Source: Synechococcus sp. TMED19 (GTDB taxonomy: Bacteria; Cyanobacteriota; Cyanobacteriia; PCC-6307; Cyanobiaceae). Taken from it: a stretch of DNA of 32,629 nucleotides. The stretch spans positions 10,847 through 43,475 of the forward strand of contig NHBY01000040.1 in NCBI GenBank assembly GCA_002168155.1, written 5' to 3'. The notes under the pieces were generated by a model that was not told where the DNA came from, ran no database searches, and saw only the letters and a program-made list of their open reading frames with translations. Shown one piece after another: positions 18,521-28,246 of this stretch. Position numbers and translations under genes: made by a program. Numbering within the stretch: the first letter of the stretch is position 1; every line of letters starts with the position of its first letter.

Positions 18521-19669
18521 ATGAATCCACCCCAGGACGATGTTCTGAGCCGGATCAATGCCGGCCTCCGCAGCAGCGGCTTACGTCTGCGATTGGAGCG
18601 ACGCGGGCATCGCCTGGGATTGCGGGGTCCCTTGCCCCGCCGTGATGGACAGCCTGGTTTGAAGGTTCAGCGCATCAGCCTGGGGCTGATGGATGACGCT
18701 GCAGGCCGGCGTAGGGCATTGCAGCGTCTGCATCAGGTGGAGGCTGAGTTGGCAGCCGACTGTTTCCACTGGATTGAGGCTCCGCAAAGCTCGGGTGCTG
18801 CCGCCACGGCCCTGGAATCAGCGCTGGAACGCTTTCAGCACTCTTTTGAGACCGACCCTCGCCGCCGCCGTCATCCAGCTGGTGCCCGCAGCACCTGGAG
18901 TGCGGCCTATCAGCCCTACTTGCGCCGGTTGCGTGATCAAGGTCAAGGGGATTCTCAACTCAGCGCCGGACTGCTGGAGCGGGTGCTTGAGAGCTATCCG
19001 CTGGCTAGTCGATCTCGTCAGCAGTGCGGTCTGGTGCTTGGGCTCCTGGCGAGGCAGGAGCAGCTGAACCTGCCTGAGAACTGGAGCGAGCGCGCCGCTG
19101 GCTATGGCCTGCATCAGGCCCGTTTCCGCCAATTGCCCAGCGACAGTCGCATCCTCGAACAGGTTGAGGCCATCCCCAACCCTGGCTGGAGGCTGGTTTA
19201 CGGCTTGATGGCCACCTATGGCTTGCGTAACCATGAGGTGTTCTTCACTGATTTCAACGGGCTCGATCAGGACCAGGACGCCGTGCTGCGCGTGCTGCCC
19301 ACCACCAAGACCGGTGAGCATCAGGTCTGGCCCTTTCTGCCGGAGTGGGTGGATCGCTTCGGGCTGAGGTCCTTGGGATGCTGTCGTGAACTCCTGCCTG
19401 CGGTCTGCACGGATCTCAGTCGCACCACGCTCCAACAGGTGGGCCGGCGGGTGGCCGAGCAGTTCCGCCGTTACCGATTGCCGCTGACCCCCTATGACCT
19501 TCGCCATGCCTGGGCTCTGCGCACCATTCACATGGGTTTGCCCGATACCGTGGCGGCGCGCATGATGGGCCACTCCGTGGCGGTCCACACCCGCACCTAC
19601 CACCACTGGATCACCCGTCGTGATCAGCAGCAGGCGGTGGATGCGGCCCTGGCACGCCGCGGCGCCTGA
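18521..19669 (+). CDS. tyrosine recombinase/integrase-family protein
   Basis: YGLRNHEVFF (Arg I), TKTGEHQ (Lys), YDLRHAWALRTIHMGLPDTVAARMMGHSVAVHTRTYHHW (Arg II, His, Tyr); ORF also open from 18497. Confidence 0.85.
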   Translation: MNPPQDDVLSRINAGLRSSGLRLRLERRGHRLGLRGPLPRRDGQPGLKVQRISLGLMDDAAGRRRALQRLHQVEAELAADCFHWIEAPQSSGAAATALESALERFQHSFETDPRRRRHPAGARSTWSAAYQPYLRRLRDQGQGDSQLSAGLLERVLESYPLASRSRQQCGLVLGLLARQEQLNLPENWSERAAGYGLHQARFRQLPSDSRILEQVEAIPNPGWRLVYGLMATYGLRNHEVFFTDFNGLDQDQDAVLRVLPTTKTGEHQVWPFLPEWVDRFGLRSLGCCRELLPAVCTDLSRTTLQQVGRRVAEQFRRYRLPLTPYDLRHAWALRTIHMGLPDTVAARMMGHSVAVHTRTYHHWITRRDQQQAVDAALARRGA

Positions 19670-19681
19670 CTACTGATCTCC

Positions 19682-20326
19682 ATGGCGGGTTCTCCCCTGC
19701 GGCAACTGGCCTATCGCCATCGCTGGATTTACGACACAGTCACCGCCACTTCCGCGCTCAGCGTCGGTGGAGTTGAGCGCCTACGAGCTCTCGGTTCCGA
19801 GTGGCTGGTGCCCCTTCTCCCTAAGGGCTCCCCAGTGCTGGATCTCTGCTGCGGCAGCGGTGAGGCCGCAGCCCCCCTGCTGCAGGCTGGTCTGCAGGTC
19901 ACGGGTCTCGATATTGCACCACGTGCACTGGAGCTGGCCGCGCTTCGCCATAGCGATTTGATCCTCGTTCAGGGACTGGCGGAGGATCCACCACTGACGG
20001 ACTCGACGTTTGCAGGAATTCAGTTGAGCCTGGCCCTGCATGAATTCCCCGCCTTAGAGCGCCGCGCTTTGCTGCGATCAGCCCGCCGTCTGCTGCGGCC
20101 AGATGGTGTTTTTGTGATGGTCGACATGCACCCTGCTGCCGGTGTCATGAAGCCCTTGCAGCAGCTGTTCTGCGCGCTGTTTGAGACTGAGACCGCCACA
20201 GCGTTTCTCAAGCTCGATCTCGGGCAGGAACTGGAAGGGTGTGGCTTTCGGGTCGAGCGGCATGAGCTGCTGGCCGGTACGGCCCTGCAACGATTGCTGT
20301 GTCGACCTCAGCCCACGAGCCCATGA
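19682..20326 (+). CDS. class I SAM-dependent methyltransferase
   Basis: VLDLCCGSGEAAAPLLQAGLQVTGLDIAPRALELAA, RLLRPDGVFVMVDMHP. Confidence 0.88.
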   Translation: MAGSPLRQLAYRHRWIYDTVTATSALSVGGVERLRALGSEWLVPLLPKGSPVLDLCCGSGEAAAPLLQAGLQVTGLDIAPRALELAALRHSDLILVQGLAEDPPLTDSTFAGIQLSLALHEFPALERRALLRSARRLLRPDGVFVMVDMHPAAGVMKPLQQLFCALFETETATAFLKLDLGQELEGCGFRVERHELLAGTALQRLLCRPQPTSP

Positions 20327-20946
20327 GCGCTGCTGACGCCCTTGCCAATGAAGCCGAATCCCACCGACTGCGGATGCAGCGCCGTAAGGAGGTGCAGGAC
20401 CAGCGCGTGGGTGATCGTTCGGCGGAAAAGGGACTGGTCATCGTCACCACAGGCCACGGCAAGGGCAAGACCACCGCGGCCCTAGGGCTGGTTCTCCGCA
20501 GCCTTGGCCACGGTGAGCAGGTGGCGGTCGTGCAATTCATCAAAGGGGCGTGGCAGCCCGGTGAGGCTTTGGCCTTGCAGCGCTTCGGGGAGCAGATCCG
20601 TTGGCATGCCCTTGGTGAGGGGTTCACCTGGGAGACCCAGGACCGGGACCGCGACATTGACTTGGTGGAGCAGGCCTGGGCGCAGGGCCTGATCTACCTC
20701 AGAGACCCATCTATTCATCTGGTGATGCTCGATGAGGTGAATGTGGCGATGAAGCTGGGCTATCTCGCCCTTGATCGAGTTCTTGCTGGCGTGAGTGAGC
20801 GGCCGGAAGGAACCCATGTTGTTCTCACCGGTCGCGGTGCACCCGATGGCCTGATTGAAGCGGCTGATCTGGTGACTGAAATGACACTGGTGCGTCATCC
20901 CTTCCGGGAGCAGGGCGTCAAGGCTCAGCGCGGTATTGAGTTCTGA
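20323..20946 (+). CDS. cobO: cob(I)yrinic acid a,c-diamide adenosyltransferase (CobO/BtuR)
   Basis: GLVIVTTGHGKGKTTAALGLVLRSLGHGEQVAVVQFIKGAW, MLDEVNVAMKLGYL, VLTGRGAPDGLIEAADLVTEM; start ATG 20323 or GTG 20299. Confidence 0.94.
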   Translation: MSAADALANEAESHRLRMQRRKEVQDQRVGDRSAEKGLVIVTTGHGKGKTTAALGLVLRSLGHGEQVAVVQFIKGAWQPGEALALQRFGEQIRWHALGEGFTWETQDRDRDIDLVEQAWAQGLIYLRDPSIHLVMLDEVNVAMKLGYLALDRVLAGVSERPEGTHVVLTGRGAPDGLIEAADLVTEMTLVRHPFREQGVKAQRGIEF

Positions 20947-20949
20947 GGC

Positions 20950-21117
20950 TCAGGCGGCGTTGAGGTCCTCACCGTTGAGATCGCGCCGCAGCAGCCAGGT
21001 GGCGGAGGTCAGCACTGAGAGGCCGCTGACCAACAAGGCTCGGTGGACATCGGGCTGACTCCAGGCGCTGGCATCACGGGTTGCATCGGCCACAGCCGAG
21101 AGGGTGAGCCTTGCCAT
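20950..21117 (-). CDS. small hypothetical protein, 55 aa
   Basis: Reads [55 protein letters not shown]; internal ATG of the 20950-21273 ORF. Confidence 0.5.
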   Translation of the reverse strand: MARLTLSAVADATRDASAWSQPDVHRALLVSGLSVLTSATWLLRRDLNGEDLNAA

Positions 21118-21247
21118 AACTCCACTCCGGCAGCCATCACCCATGGGGTCCTCCTGGTTGCCGCAATGCAAGCGATCAGGAGGGTATGAGGCAACCCCCG
21201 GGCAGCAATGGAGGTGCTTGCTACTGTTCGCCGGACAGGTTTTGCCG

Positions 21248-21961
21248 ATGGCGTACCAACGGGTTCTGCTCAAGCTCAGCGGCGAGGCCCTAATGGGTGA
21301 GCAGGGCTACGGAATTGATCCGGCGATCGTCAGTTCGATCGCTGCTGATGTGGCGGCTGTGGTGGCCTCGGGTACCGAATTGGCGATCGTGGTGGGTGGC
21401 GGCAACATCTTTCGTGGCCTCAAGGGATCGGCTGCAGGCATGGAGCGAGCTACAGCCGATTACGTCGGCATGCTTGCGACGGTGATGAATGCCATCACAC
21501 TGCAGGACGGTCTAGAGCGTGCCGGTGTTCCCACGCGCGTGCAGAGCGCTATCGCTATGCAGGAGGTCGCCGAGCCCTACATCCGTCGTAAGGCGATGCG
21601 GCACTTGGAGAAGGGTCGGGTCGTGATCTTCGGGGCTGGTTGCGGTAACCCCTTTTTCACCACTGACACCACAGCGGCGCTTCGGGCTGCAGAGATCAAT
21701 GCTCATGTGGTGCTGAAGGCCACAAAAGTTGATGGGGTTTATGACAAAGACCCAGCGCGCTTCGCTGATGCAGTGCGCTACGAGAGCCTGACTTTTCAGG
21801 ATGTTCTCACCGGAGAGCTGGGGGTCATGGATGCCACCGCCATCGCCCTTTGCAAGGACAATTCCATCCCGATCGTGGTATTTGATCTATTTGGTGCGGG
21901 CAACATCGCCCGGGCCGTAGCGGGTGAACCGATCGGCACCCGTATCACCCCTGCTGCCTGA
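21248..21961 (+). CDS. pyrH: uridylate (UMP) kinase
   Basis: [68 protein letters not shown] at 21248. Confidence 0.96.
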   Translation: MAYQRVLLKLSGEALMGEQGYGIDPAIVSSIAADVAAVVASGTELAIVVGGGNIFRGLKGSAAGMERATADYVGMLATVMNAITLQDGLERAGVPTRVQSAIAMQEVAEPYIRRKAMRHLEKGRVVIFGAGCGNPFFTTDTTAALRAAEINAHVVLKATKVDGVYDKDPARFADAVRYESLTFQDVLTGELGVMDATAIALCKDNSIPIVVFDLFGAGNIARAVAGEPIGTRITPAA

Positions 21962-21963
21962 CC

Positions 21964-22503
21964 ATGGACCTCAACGCCAGCATGAGTAAGTCGCTGGAAG
22001 CCACCCAGCGCAACTTCAACACCATCCGTACCGGGCGGGCTAACACCTCATTGCTCGACAAGATCGTGGTCGAGTACTACGGAGCTGATACTCCGCTGAA
22101 GTCGCTGGCGACGATCTCGACTCCCGATGCTCAGACGATCCAGATCCAGCCTTTTGACATGGGTGCGATGGGGATGATCGAAAAGGCGATCGCCACCAGT
22201 GATCTGGGCCTGACTCCTAACAACGATGGGAAGTTGATCCGCATCAACATTCCCCCTCTCACTGAGGAGCGCCGCAAGGAGCTCTGCAAGCTCGCTTCTA
22301 AATATGCGGAGGAAGGCAAGGTGGCGTTGCGCAACTTGCGCCGCGATGCCATTGATCAGATCAAGAAGCAGGAGAAGGAGGGAGAGCTTTCTGAGGACTT
22401 GAGCCGAGATGAGCAGGACAAGGTGCAGAAGAAGACCGACAAATCCATCGCTGAACTGGAGAAGCTTCTAGCTGACAAGGAAGCGGACATCCTCAAGGTT
22501 TGA
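21964..22503 (+). CDS. frr: ribosome recycling factor
   Basis: [68 protein letters not shown]. Confidence 0.96.
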   Translation: MDLNASMSKSLEATQRNFNTIRTGRANTSLLDKIVVEYYGADTPLKSLATISTPDAQTIQIQPFDMGAMGMIEKAIATSDLGLTPNNDGKLIRINIPPLTEERRKELCKLASKYAEEGKVALRNLRRDAIDQIKKQEKEGELSEDLSRDEQDKVQKKTDKSIAELEKLLADKEADILKV

Positions 22504-23648
22504 CGAGCGTCGCCGTCGCAGTTGTTGGCGCTGGTGCTGCCGGTGCCGCAGCGGCTTACCACTTGGCCAGCCGAGGCCATCAAGTAGTCCTGCTTGACGA
22601 ACGACCTTTGCCGCGCTCTAAACCCTGCGGGGGCGGGATGGCGGCATCGGTGCAGAACTGGTTTCCTTTTGATCTGACTCCCGCAGTGGATCGGGTCATC
22701 AACCAGGTGCGCTTCACCTGGTGTCTTGAGGATCCGGTGGTTGCCGATCTCCCAGGTGAGGCTCCTTTCTGGATCGTGCGTCGCGATGCCCTCGATGGCT
22801 ATCTGGCAGATCAGGCCGGGGCGGCCGGCGCTGAGCGCCTCGAAGGCCATGCTGTTCGCGAGGTCTGCCGAGATGGTGAAGGGTGGCAGCTCACCCTCTC
22901 AGGCCCCAGTGGCGAGCGTTATCTCAACTGCAGCAGGTTGGTGCTTGCCCATGGTTCCCACGGAACCCTCGCCCGTCAGCTGGGGGTGGGAGACCCTAAG
23001 CCCCGATTGGCTTCAGCCCTGTCTGTGGAGGTGGAGGGGGAGGTGAGCGAGCCCCAGACGGCCCGATTTGAATTTGGCCTGGTCAAGCATGGTTTCTGCT
23101 GGTGTTTTCCTCGCCATGGGGGCTACAGCATCGGCGTGGGAACCTTCTTGGGGCAGCGCGACGGCGACTATGACGCCGTACTGGAGCAATTGCTTCCCAA
23201 CCTGGGGCTGTCCGCTGATGCTGGTGAGCGGCGACGCTGGCCCCTGCGGGTGTGGAACGGCCATCACAGCTTGCATCGTCCTGGTGTGGTGGTCGTCGGT
23301 GATGCGGCCTCGCTGGCGGATCCATTCCTGGCCGAAGGGTTGCGCCCTGCACTGCTCTCAGGCCTGCGGGCCGCTGAGGCCATTGACCATGACCTGGCCG
23401 GGGATTCAGGAGCCCTGGGGGAATACACCGCAGTGATGCGGAGGGAGTGGGGTGAATCGATGAGCTGGGGCCGTCGCATCGGCCAGGTCTTCTATCGCTT
23501 CCCCAAGGTGGGTTATCAGTTGGGTATCAAAAGGCCCACAGCACCGCGTCGCATTGCCCAGATCCTCAGCGGTGAGATGGGCTACGGAGATATTGCCCAG
23601 CGGGTGATCCGCAGGCTGGGTGGCGGTCTGCTTGGTGTGCAGCAGTGA
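22500..23648 (+). CDS. geranylgeranyl reductase-family FAD-dependent oxidoreductase
   Basis: [70 protein letters not shown] start overlaps the frr stop (TTGA). Confidence 0.88.
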   Translation: MTSVAVAVVGAGAAGAAAAYHLASRGHQVVLLDERPLPRSKPCGGGMAASVQNWFPFDLTPAVDRVINQVRFTWCLEDPVVADLPGEAPFWIVRRDALDGYLADQAGAAGAERLEGHAVREVCRDGEGWQLTLSGPSGERYLNCSRLVLAHGSHGTLARQLGVGDPKPRLASALSVEVEGEVSEPQTARFEFGLVKHGFCWCFPRHGGYSIGVGTFLGQRDGDYDAVLEQLLPNLGLSADAGERRRWPLRVWNGHHSLHRPGVVVVGDAASLADPFLAEGLRPALLSGLRAAEAIDHDLAGDSGALGEYTAVMRREWGESMSWGRRIGQVFYRFPKVGYQLGIKRPTAPRRIAQILSGEMGYGDIAQRVIRRLGGGLLGVQQ

Positions 23649-24646
23649 TTGAGTTGCTGTTGCCATGTCCCCTTTCGGCTGGCTGGGAGTTGCTGTGGCA
23701 ACAGAGATTGCCCAGAGAGGCCGGTGCGTTGCCGCTGGGCGGTTTCTCCGGCATGGAGCTGGACTGGCCAGGGCGGCGCCTGTGGCTGCTCAGTGATGCT
23801 CCCAGAACCCACAGCCTTGAGCTGAGCTGGCGGGGCAGCGTTCGACAGCCCCAATTTCTGCTTAAGGCACCGCAGCCCCTCACTGATCAGGGCGTAAGCA
23901 GACTTGATGGGGAGGCTCTAGTGCGTGCAGGCCAGGGCGGCCGATTCTGGATGGCTAGTGAAGGCCGTACCGGTCTCAAACCAGCAGCAGCGCTGCTTGA
24001 GCTTGCTCCCACTGAGCTCGGTGGCTTCCGTGTCCTAAGCCGCTCAGCTTTGCCTGATGCGTGGCAGCCCGTTGAGGGGAGGGGCATGGGCTCGAATAGG
24101 GGACCAGAAGCGCTTGTCGCGCTTGCTCCTGATCGTCTGCTGTTGGCACCAGAATCAGCGCTGCAGCAGGATCCCGGGCGGCAGCTGCGCTTGCTGTTGG
24201 CTCGCTTACAGGGGCCGGATCTGATCTTTTCTCCCCTCGGCACGCCGCTGATGGTGGCACCCCCGAGCGGCTTTGAAGACCACTGGGGACTGACTGCCCT
24301 GTTGCCCGCTGAATCCTCAAAAAGATTGCAGCAGCGCACACCGATGCTGCTGGCGCTTTGGCGTGGCTACGCCGAACCCAATCGATGGTGGAACCGCCTC
24401 AGCCTGTTGCCATCGATTCCACTCGAAGCAAAAGCTGGTGCTCCCTTATCGCCTCTCATGAGCTGGAATTTGAATCACCTCGGGCTTGAGCCCGATAACT
24501 GGGAGGCCCTGGAAGACGGTCCGCCGCTGGAGGACGGCAGACCGACTCTGCTACTCGCCAGTGATGACAACTTCAATCCTCTGCAGCAGAACCGCCTAGC
24601 GCTATTGGCGCCAAGGCGGTCTGGTCGCTGCCAGTCGCTGCCGTGA
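23645..24646 (+). CDS. esterase-like activity of phytase-family protein
   Basis: RLDGEALVRAGQGGRFWMASEG, EALVALAPDRLLLAPES, NWEALEDGPPLEDGRPTLLLASDDNFNPLQQNRLALL. Confidence 0.75.
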   Translation: MIELLLPCPLSAGWELLWQQRLPREAGALPLGGFSGMELDWPGRRLWLLSDAPRTHSLELSWRGSVRQPQFLLKAPQPLTDQGVSRLDGEALVRAGQGGRFWMASEGRTGLKPAAALLELAPTELGGFRVLSRSALPDAWQPVEGRGMGSNRGPEALVALAPDRLLLAPESALQQDPGRQLRLLLARLQGPDLIFSPLGTPLMVAPPSGFEDHWGLTALLPAESSKRLQQRTPMLLALWRGYAEPNRWWNRLSLLPSIPLEAKAGAPLSPLMSWNLNHLGLEPDNWEALEDGPPLEDGRPTLLLASDDNFNPLQQNRLALLAPRRSGRCQSLP

Positions 24647-24654
24647 AGTGAGCT

Positions 24655-25836
24655 CTAGCGCACGACGGCCAGAGCAGCCCCCAGACCGGCACGAACGTCT
24701 TCGGGGTGCAGCTTGCCGTCGTGGTCGGAATCGAGCGCATCAAATACCGCATCACTACCCAGCCACTCTTCGCGGCAGATGCAGCCATCACCATCGAGGT
24801 CGTTGAGCAGGAAGATTTCCTGGGCAGCGTGGGCGAAGGCGGCACCGCCTTCCAGCACCGCCATGCGGTGGGCCAGCTGGGCCTCAAGGGTTTCAATCGC
24901 TTTGGTGAAGCCTTGAATGCCTTCCGCGAGCTTCTCGTGGGCCATCTGGTCTTCGCCCATCATCTGCTCGAAACGGGCGGCGTCGATGTTGAGCTTTTCA
25001 AGATTGCTGCTGGGATTCGCAGCATCGAGCTTGCGTGCCAGGGTGCCCTCCTGGTTTCGCAGCTGATCGAGCAGTTTCGGAGAGATGGTTAGCAGGTCGC
25101 AACCGGCTAGCTCGACGATCTCGTCGACGTTGCGGAAGCTGGCTCCCATCACCTCGGTCTTGTAGCCGTGGGTCTTGAAGTAGTTGAAGATCTTGCTGAC
25201 AGAGACCACGCCTGGGTCTTCGGGGCCGGGGTAGCTGTCACGACCGGTGCTCTTTTTGTACCAGTCGAGGATGCGACCGACGAAGGGAGAGATCAGCGTT
25301 ACACCAGCCTCGGCGCAGGCGGCGGCCTGGGCGAACCCGAATAGCAGGGTCAGGTTGCAGTGAATGCCTGATTTCTCAAGCTCCTCAGCCGCTTTGATGC
25401 CCTCCCAAGTGGAGGCGATCTTGATCAGCACGCGGTCGTTGCTGATGCCGGCGTCGTTGTAAAGGCCAATGAGTTTGTGGGCCTTGGCGATGGTGGCCTC
25501 GGTGTCATAGCTGAGCCTGGCGTCCACCTCAGTGGAGACACGGCCAGGGACGATCTTGAGGATTTCCTTGCCGAAGTTGACGCAGATCTCATCGAGGGCT
25601 TCGGTCACGACCTGCTCTGCAGGTGCTGTGGGACCGATTAGCTCGCGGGAGGCCCGAAGGGTCTCATCGATCAGGTTCTGATAAGCGGGAATCTGTGCTG
25701 CCGCCAGGATCAAGGAAGGATTGGTTGTGGCGTCGCGCGGAGTGAATTTCTCAATTGCCTGGAGATCGCCGGTGTCGGCTACCACCACGGTCATGCTGGA
25801 CAGCTGCTCAAGCAAGGTCGCCACGGCATCAGGCAT
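24655..25836 (-). CDS. tal: transaldolase with C-terminal EF-hand pair
   Basis: [92 protein letters not shown]; tail [13 protein letters not shown] and [12 protein letters not shown]. Confidence 0.96.
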   Translation of the reverse strand: MPDAVATLLEQLSSMTVVVADTGDLQAIEKFTPRDATTNPSLILAAAQIPAYQNLIDETLRASRELIGPTAPAEQVVTEALDEICVNFGKEILKIVPGRVSTEVDARLSYDTEATIAKAHKLIGLYNDAGISNDRVLIKIASTWEGIKAAEELEKSGIHCNLTLLFGFAQAAACAEAGVTLISPFVGRILDWYKKSTGRDSYPGPEDPGVVSVSKIFNYFKTHGYKTEVMGASFRNVDEIVELAGCDLLTISPKLLDQLRNQEGTLARKLDAANPSSNLEKLNIDAARFEQMMGEDQMAHEKLAEGIQGFTKAIETLEAQLAHRMAVLEGGAAFAHAAQEIFLLNDLDGDGCICREEWLGSDAVFDALDSDHDGKLHPEDVRAGLGAALAVVR

Positions 25837-25894
25837 ACGGTTATCGACAAGGTAGCCATGGCGTGCAATGGCGCTTCAAGCCTGGCTTAAGGCT

Positions 25895-27691
25895 TCAGCT
25901 CTTTCGGGATCGGCTGGGGGGGATCCGCTCGATAACCAGTAACGCCTCCATGATGCTTTTGGCTACCGGAGCCGCCACGGTGGAGCCGTAGGCGTGATCT
26001 CCTTGGGGTTCATCCACCACGACCAGCACCACATAACGCGGGTCATCAATGGGGAGGTGGGCCACAAAGCTGGTGATCCGAGCGCCGGGGATGTACACAC
26101 CGTTGGCAGCTTTCTGAGCGGTGCCGGTCTTGCCGCCGATGCGATAACCGGCGATTTGTGCCTTTTTACCGCTTCCCTTTTCGACAACGGTTTCAAGCCA
26201 GCTGAGTACTTGGGAACTGACTTTGGGATCCAGCAATGCTTGTCGGCGAGCGCGGCCAGGTCCGGCCAGGTCATCACCGCTGCGAAGGCCACGGGTGATG
26301 TGCGGGCTAACCAGATGACCGCCATTGCTGAGCATGGCGTGCAGCTGCAAGAGCTTCAGAGGAGTGAGGGCGAGCCCCTGACCGAAGGCGGCTGTGGCCG
26401 GTTCAATCGGGTTGCCCGTGAACACTCTGCGGCTTTTGAGCTGGCCGCTGACAGCACCTGGTAGGTCGGTGTCCGGTGCTGAGCCAATGCCGAGCCGTTC
26501 GAGCCATTCCCAGTAGCGGTCGGCATTGAGTCGTTGCATGGCTCTCACCATGCCGACGTTGCTCGAGACCTGTAGCACTTTGGCTAGCCCCACCTTGCCG
26601 TGGGCAACCTTGTCGTGGTTGTAGATCGGCCAGCCGCTGATCATCAGGCTGCCCTTGTCAACAACGGTGCTGCCAGGGCTCAGCGCTTTCTCCTGAAGCG
26701 CAATGGCTAAGTTGATGGGCTTGAGTGTGGAACCTGGTTCATAAAGATCCTGTACGGACCATTCCCGGAACAGGCTGGGGGAGAACTCCCAGAACTCGTT
26801 TGGGTCATAGGTCGGAACGGATGCAAGAGCCAGCAGTTCCCCATTGCTGGCATCCATCACCAGCGCCGCACCACGCTTGGCCGACCATTGTTGGACTTGG
26901 CGGGCCAGCTCCAGCTGCGCCACCCGTTGAAGGCGGGTATCGAGCGTGAGCTGCAGGCGCAGATCATCACGATGCATACGTCCTGCACCAATTCCATCGG
27001 GCAGCGGTGTGCCATCACCGCCCTTACGGATTCCTAGAGGCAACTCTTGGCTTTGGAGCCGCTGATTCAAGCTCAGCTCAAGTCCTGCCTGAGGCACCCG
27101 CTCAAGGTTGAGAAAGCCGAGCACATTGGCGAACAGGCTGCCCTGGGGGTAAACGCGCTGGGGGCCATGCTCGAAGTCGATGCCGTCAATGCCAAGTCTC
27201 CGCAGCCTGGTAGCCAGTGAGGGCTCAAGGTTGTTGGCTAAACGGACCCCGGAGCGGTGTTGGCCCATGCGCTGCACCAAGTCGGTGGCAGCAACTCCAA
27301 GCAATGGAGACATCTTGGCTGACACCTCGGTGGTGCTGCGCCGAATGGATGACTCGTCTCCAGGGAAACGGAAGTAACGGGGATGGGCCCAGACGGTGAC
27401 GCGTTCCTCGTCGATGGCTAGGAGTCGTCCACGACGATCGACGATCGTGCGGCGCCTGCCCAGGGGATTACGGGTTTCGGTCTGCACTCGGCGAGCCCGG
27501 GCCTCAAGGCGGGTGCCTTCGATCAGCTGCAGCCAAGCGAGCCGCAGGCCAAGACCACCTAAGGCCAAAGCCAGAAGCACCATCACTGTGATGAGACGGC
27601 TGGCGGGAACGACGTGAAGTTGCAGCACTCGCTGCGAACGATGCGCTCCACGCAGGGTGCGACCACGCGTTGGGGCTTGAATTCGCGCCAC
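25895..27691 (-). CDS. ftsI: peptidoglycan D,D-transpeptidase / class B penicillin-binding protein (FtsI-like)
   Basis: Single N-terminal TM, RRRTIVDRRGRLLAIDEE, YEPGSTLKPI active site, SSNVGM, GKTGTAQKA (KTG box). Confidence 0.94.
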   Translation of the reverse strand: MARIQAPTRGRTLRGAHRSQRVLQLHVVPASRLITVMVLLALALGGLGLRLAWLQLIEGTRLEARARRVQTETRNPLGRRRTIVDRRGRLLAIDEERVTVWAHPRYFRFPGDESSIRRSTTEVSAKMSPLLGVAATDLVQRMGQHRSGVRLANNLEPSLATRLRRLGIDGIDFEHGPQRVYPQGSLFANVLGFLNLERVPQAGLELSLNQRLQSQELPLGIRKGGDGTPLPDGIGAGRMHRDDLRLQLTLDTRLQRVAQLELARQVQQWSAKRGAALVMDASNGELLALASVPTYDPNEFWEFSPSLFREWSVQDLYEPGSTLKPINLAIALQEKALSPGSTVVDKGSLMISGWPIYNHDKVAHGKVGLAKVLQVSSNVGMVRAMQRLNADRYWEWLERLGIGSAPDTDLPGAVSGQLKSRRVFTGNPIEPATAAFGQGLALTPLKLLQLHAMLSNGGHLVSPHITRGLRSGDDLAGPGRARRQALLDPKVSSQVLSWLETVVEKGSGKKAQIAGYRIGGKTGTAQKAANGVYIPGARITSFVAHLPIDDPRYVVLVVVDEPQGDHAYGSTVAAPVAKSIMEALLVIERIPPSRSRKS

Positions 27692-27693
27692 GC

Positions 27694-28224
27694 TCAGTAC
27701 CCGCTAGCGATCAGTTCGAACTGGAGGGGCTGCTGAACCTTGCTGCCTGTCCCTCGCGGAGGCGGGCTGGGCAGGAATAACAAATCCTTGCTGCTCGTCG
27801 CCACCAGAGTGCCTGGACGGCTTGCACGACTGAGGAAATGCCGCTCTAGAGCCGAGCGGCTCTCCATGACTCGATGTTCGAGCTCCTGGGCGGACTGCAG
27901 ATTTCGAAAATCATGGCCCCAGCGTCCCTGCCAGTGCAGTGTCAGTCCAGCTAAAGCAAGGGCTGCAACGCCTGTCGCTAGAAGAGCGCCATCGGCAACG
28001 CGGTGTAAACCAGCCAACCAGGGCGCTTGGCGTTCAACCCGGCGGGCTGAAAGCGACCCCTGAAGTAGTTCAAGTGAGCGCTTCTGGCGCTGGACACGGC
28101 GCTGTGCAACACGTGATCGGCGCTCACTTAACGCGCGTTGTTGGGCACTGCCGGTGTCCGGGTGCTGTGGCAGGGGGACGGCAACCACCGGGACTGGACC
28201 ACAGAAGATGTGCCAGTGAACCAC
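27694..28224 (-). CDS. single-pass membrane protein directly upstream of ftsI; FtsL-like by position and topology
   Basis: Basic N-terminal region, one TM segment ADGALLATGVAALALAGLTLHW, short C-terminal helix-rich segment RNLQSAQELEHRVMESRSALERHFL; 2 nt between it and ftsI; start uncertain. Confidence 0.65.
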   Translation of the reverse strand: MVHWHIFCGPVPVVAVPLPQHPDTGSAQQRALSERRSRVAQRRVQRQKRSLELLQGSLSARRVERQAPWLAGLHRVADGALLATGVAALALAGLTLHWQGRWGHDFRNLQSAQELEHRVMESRSALERHFLSRASRPGTLVATSSKDLLFLPSPPPRGTGSKVQQPLQFELIASGY

Positions 28225-28246
28225 TCGCCCCAGGGCTGGGCAAGGT

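Noticed and set aside
18818-19606. 262-aa minus ORF opposite the recombinase
   Set aside because: Antisense shadow; plus strand encodes a recognisable integrase.
18497-19669. Integrase as proof of a genomic island or prophage
   Set aside because: No flanking repeats, tRNA, phage genes or cargo; neighbours are housekeeping genes.
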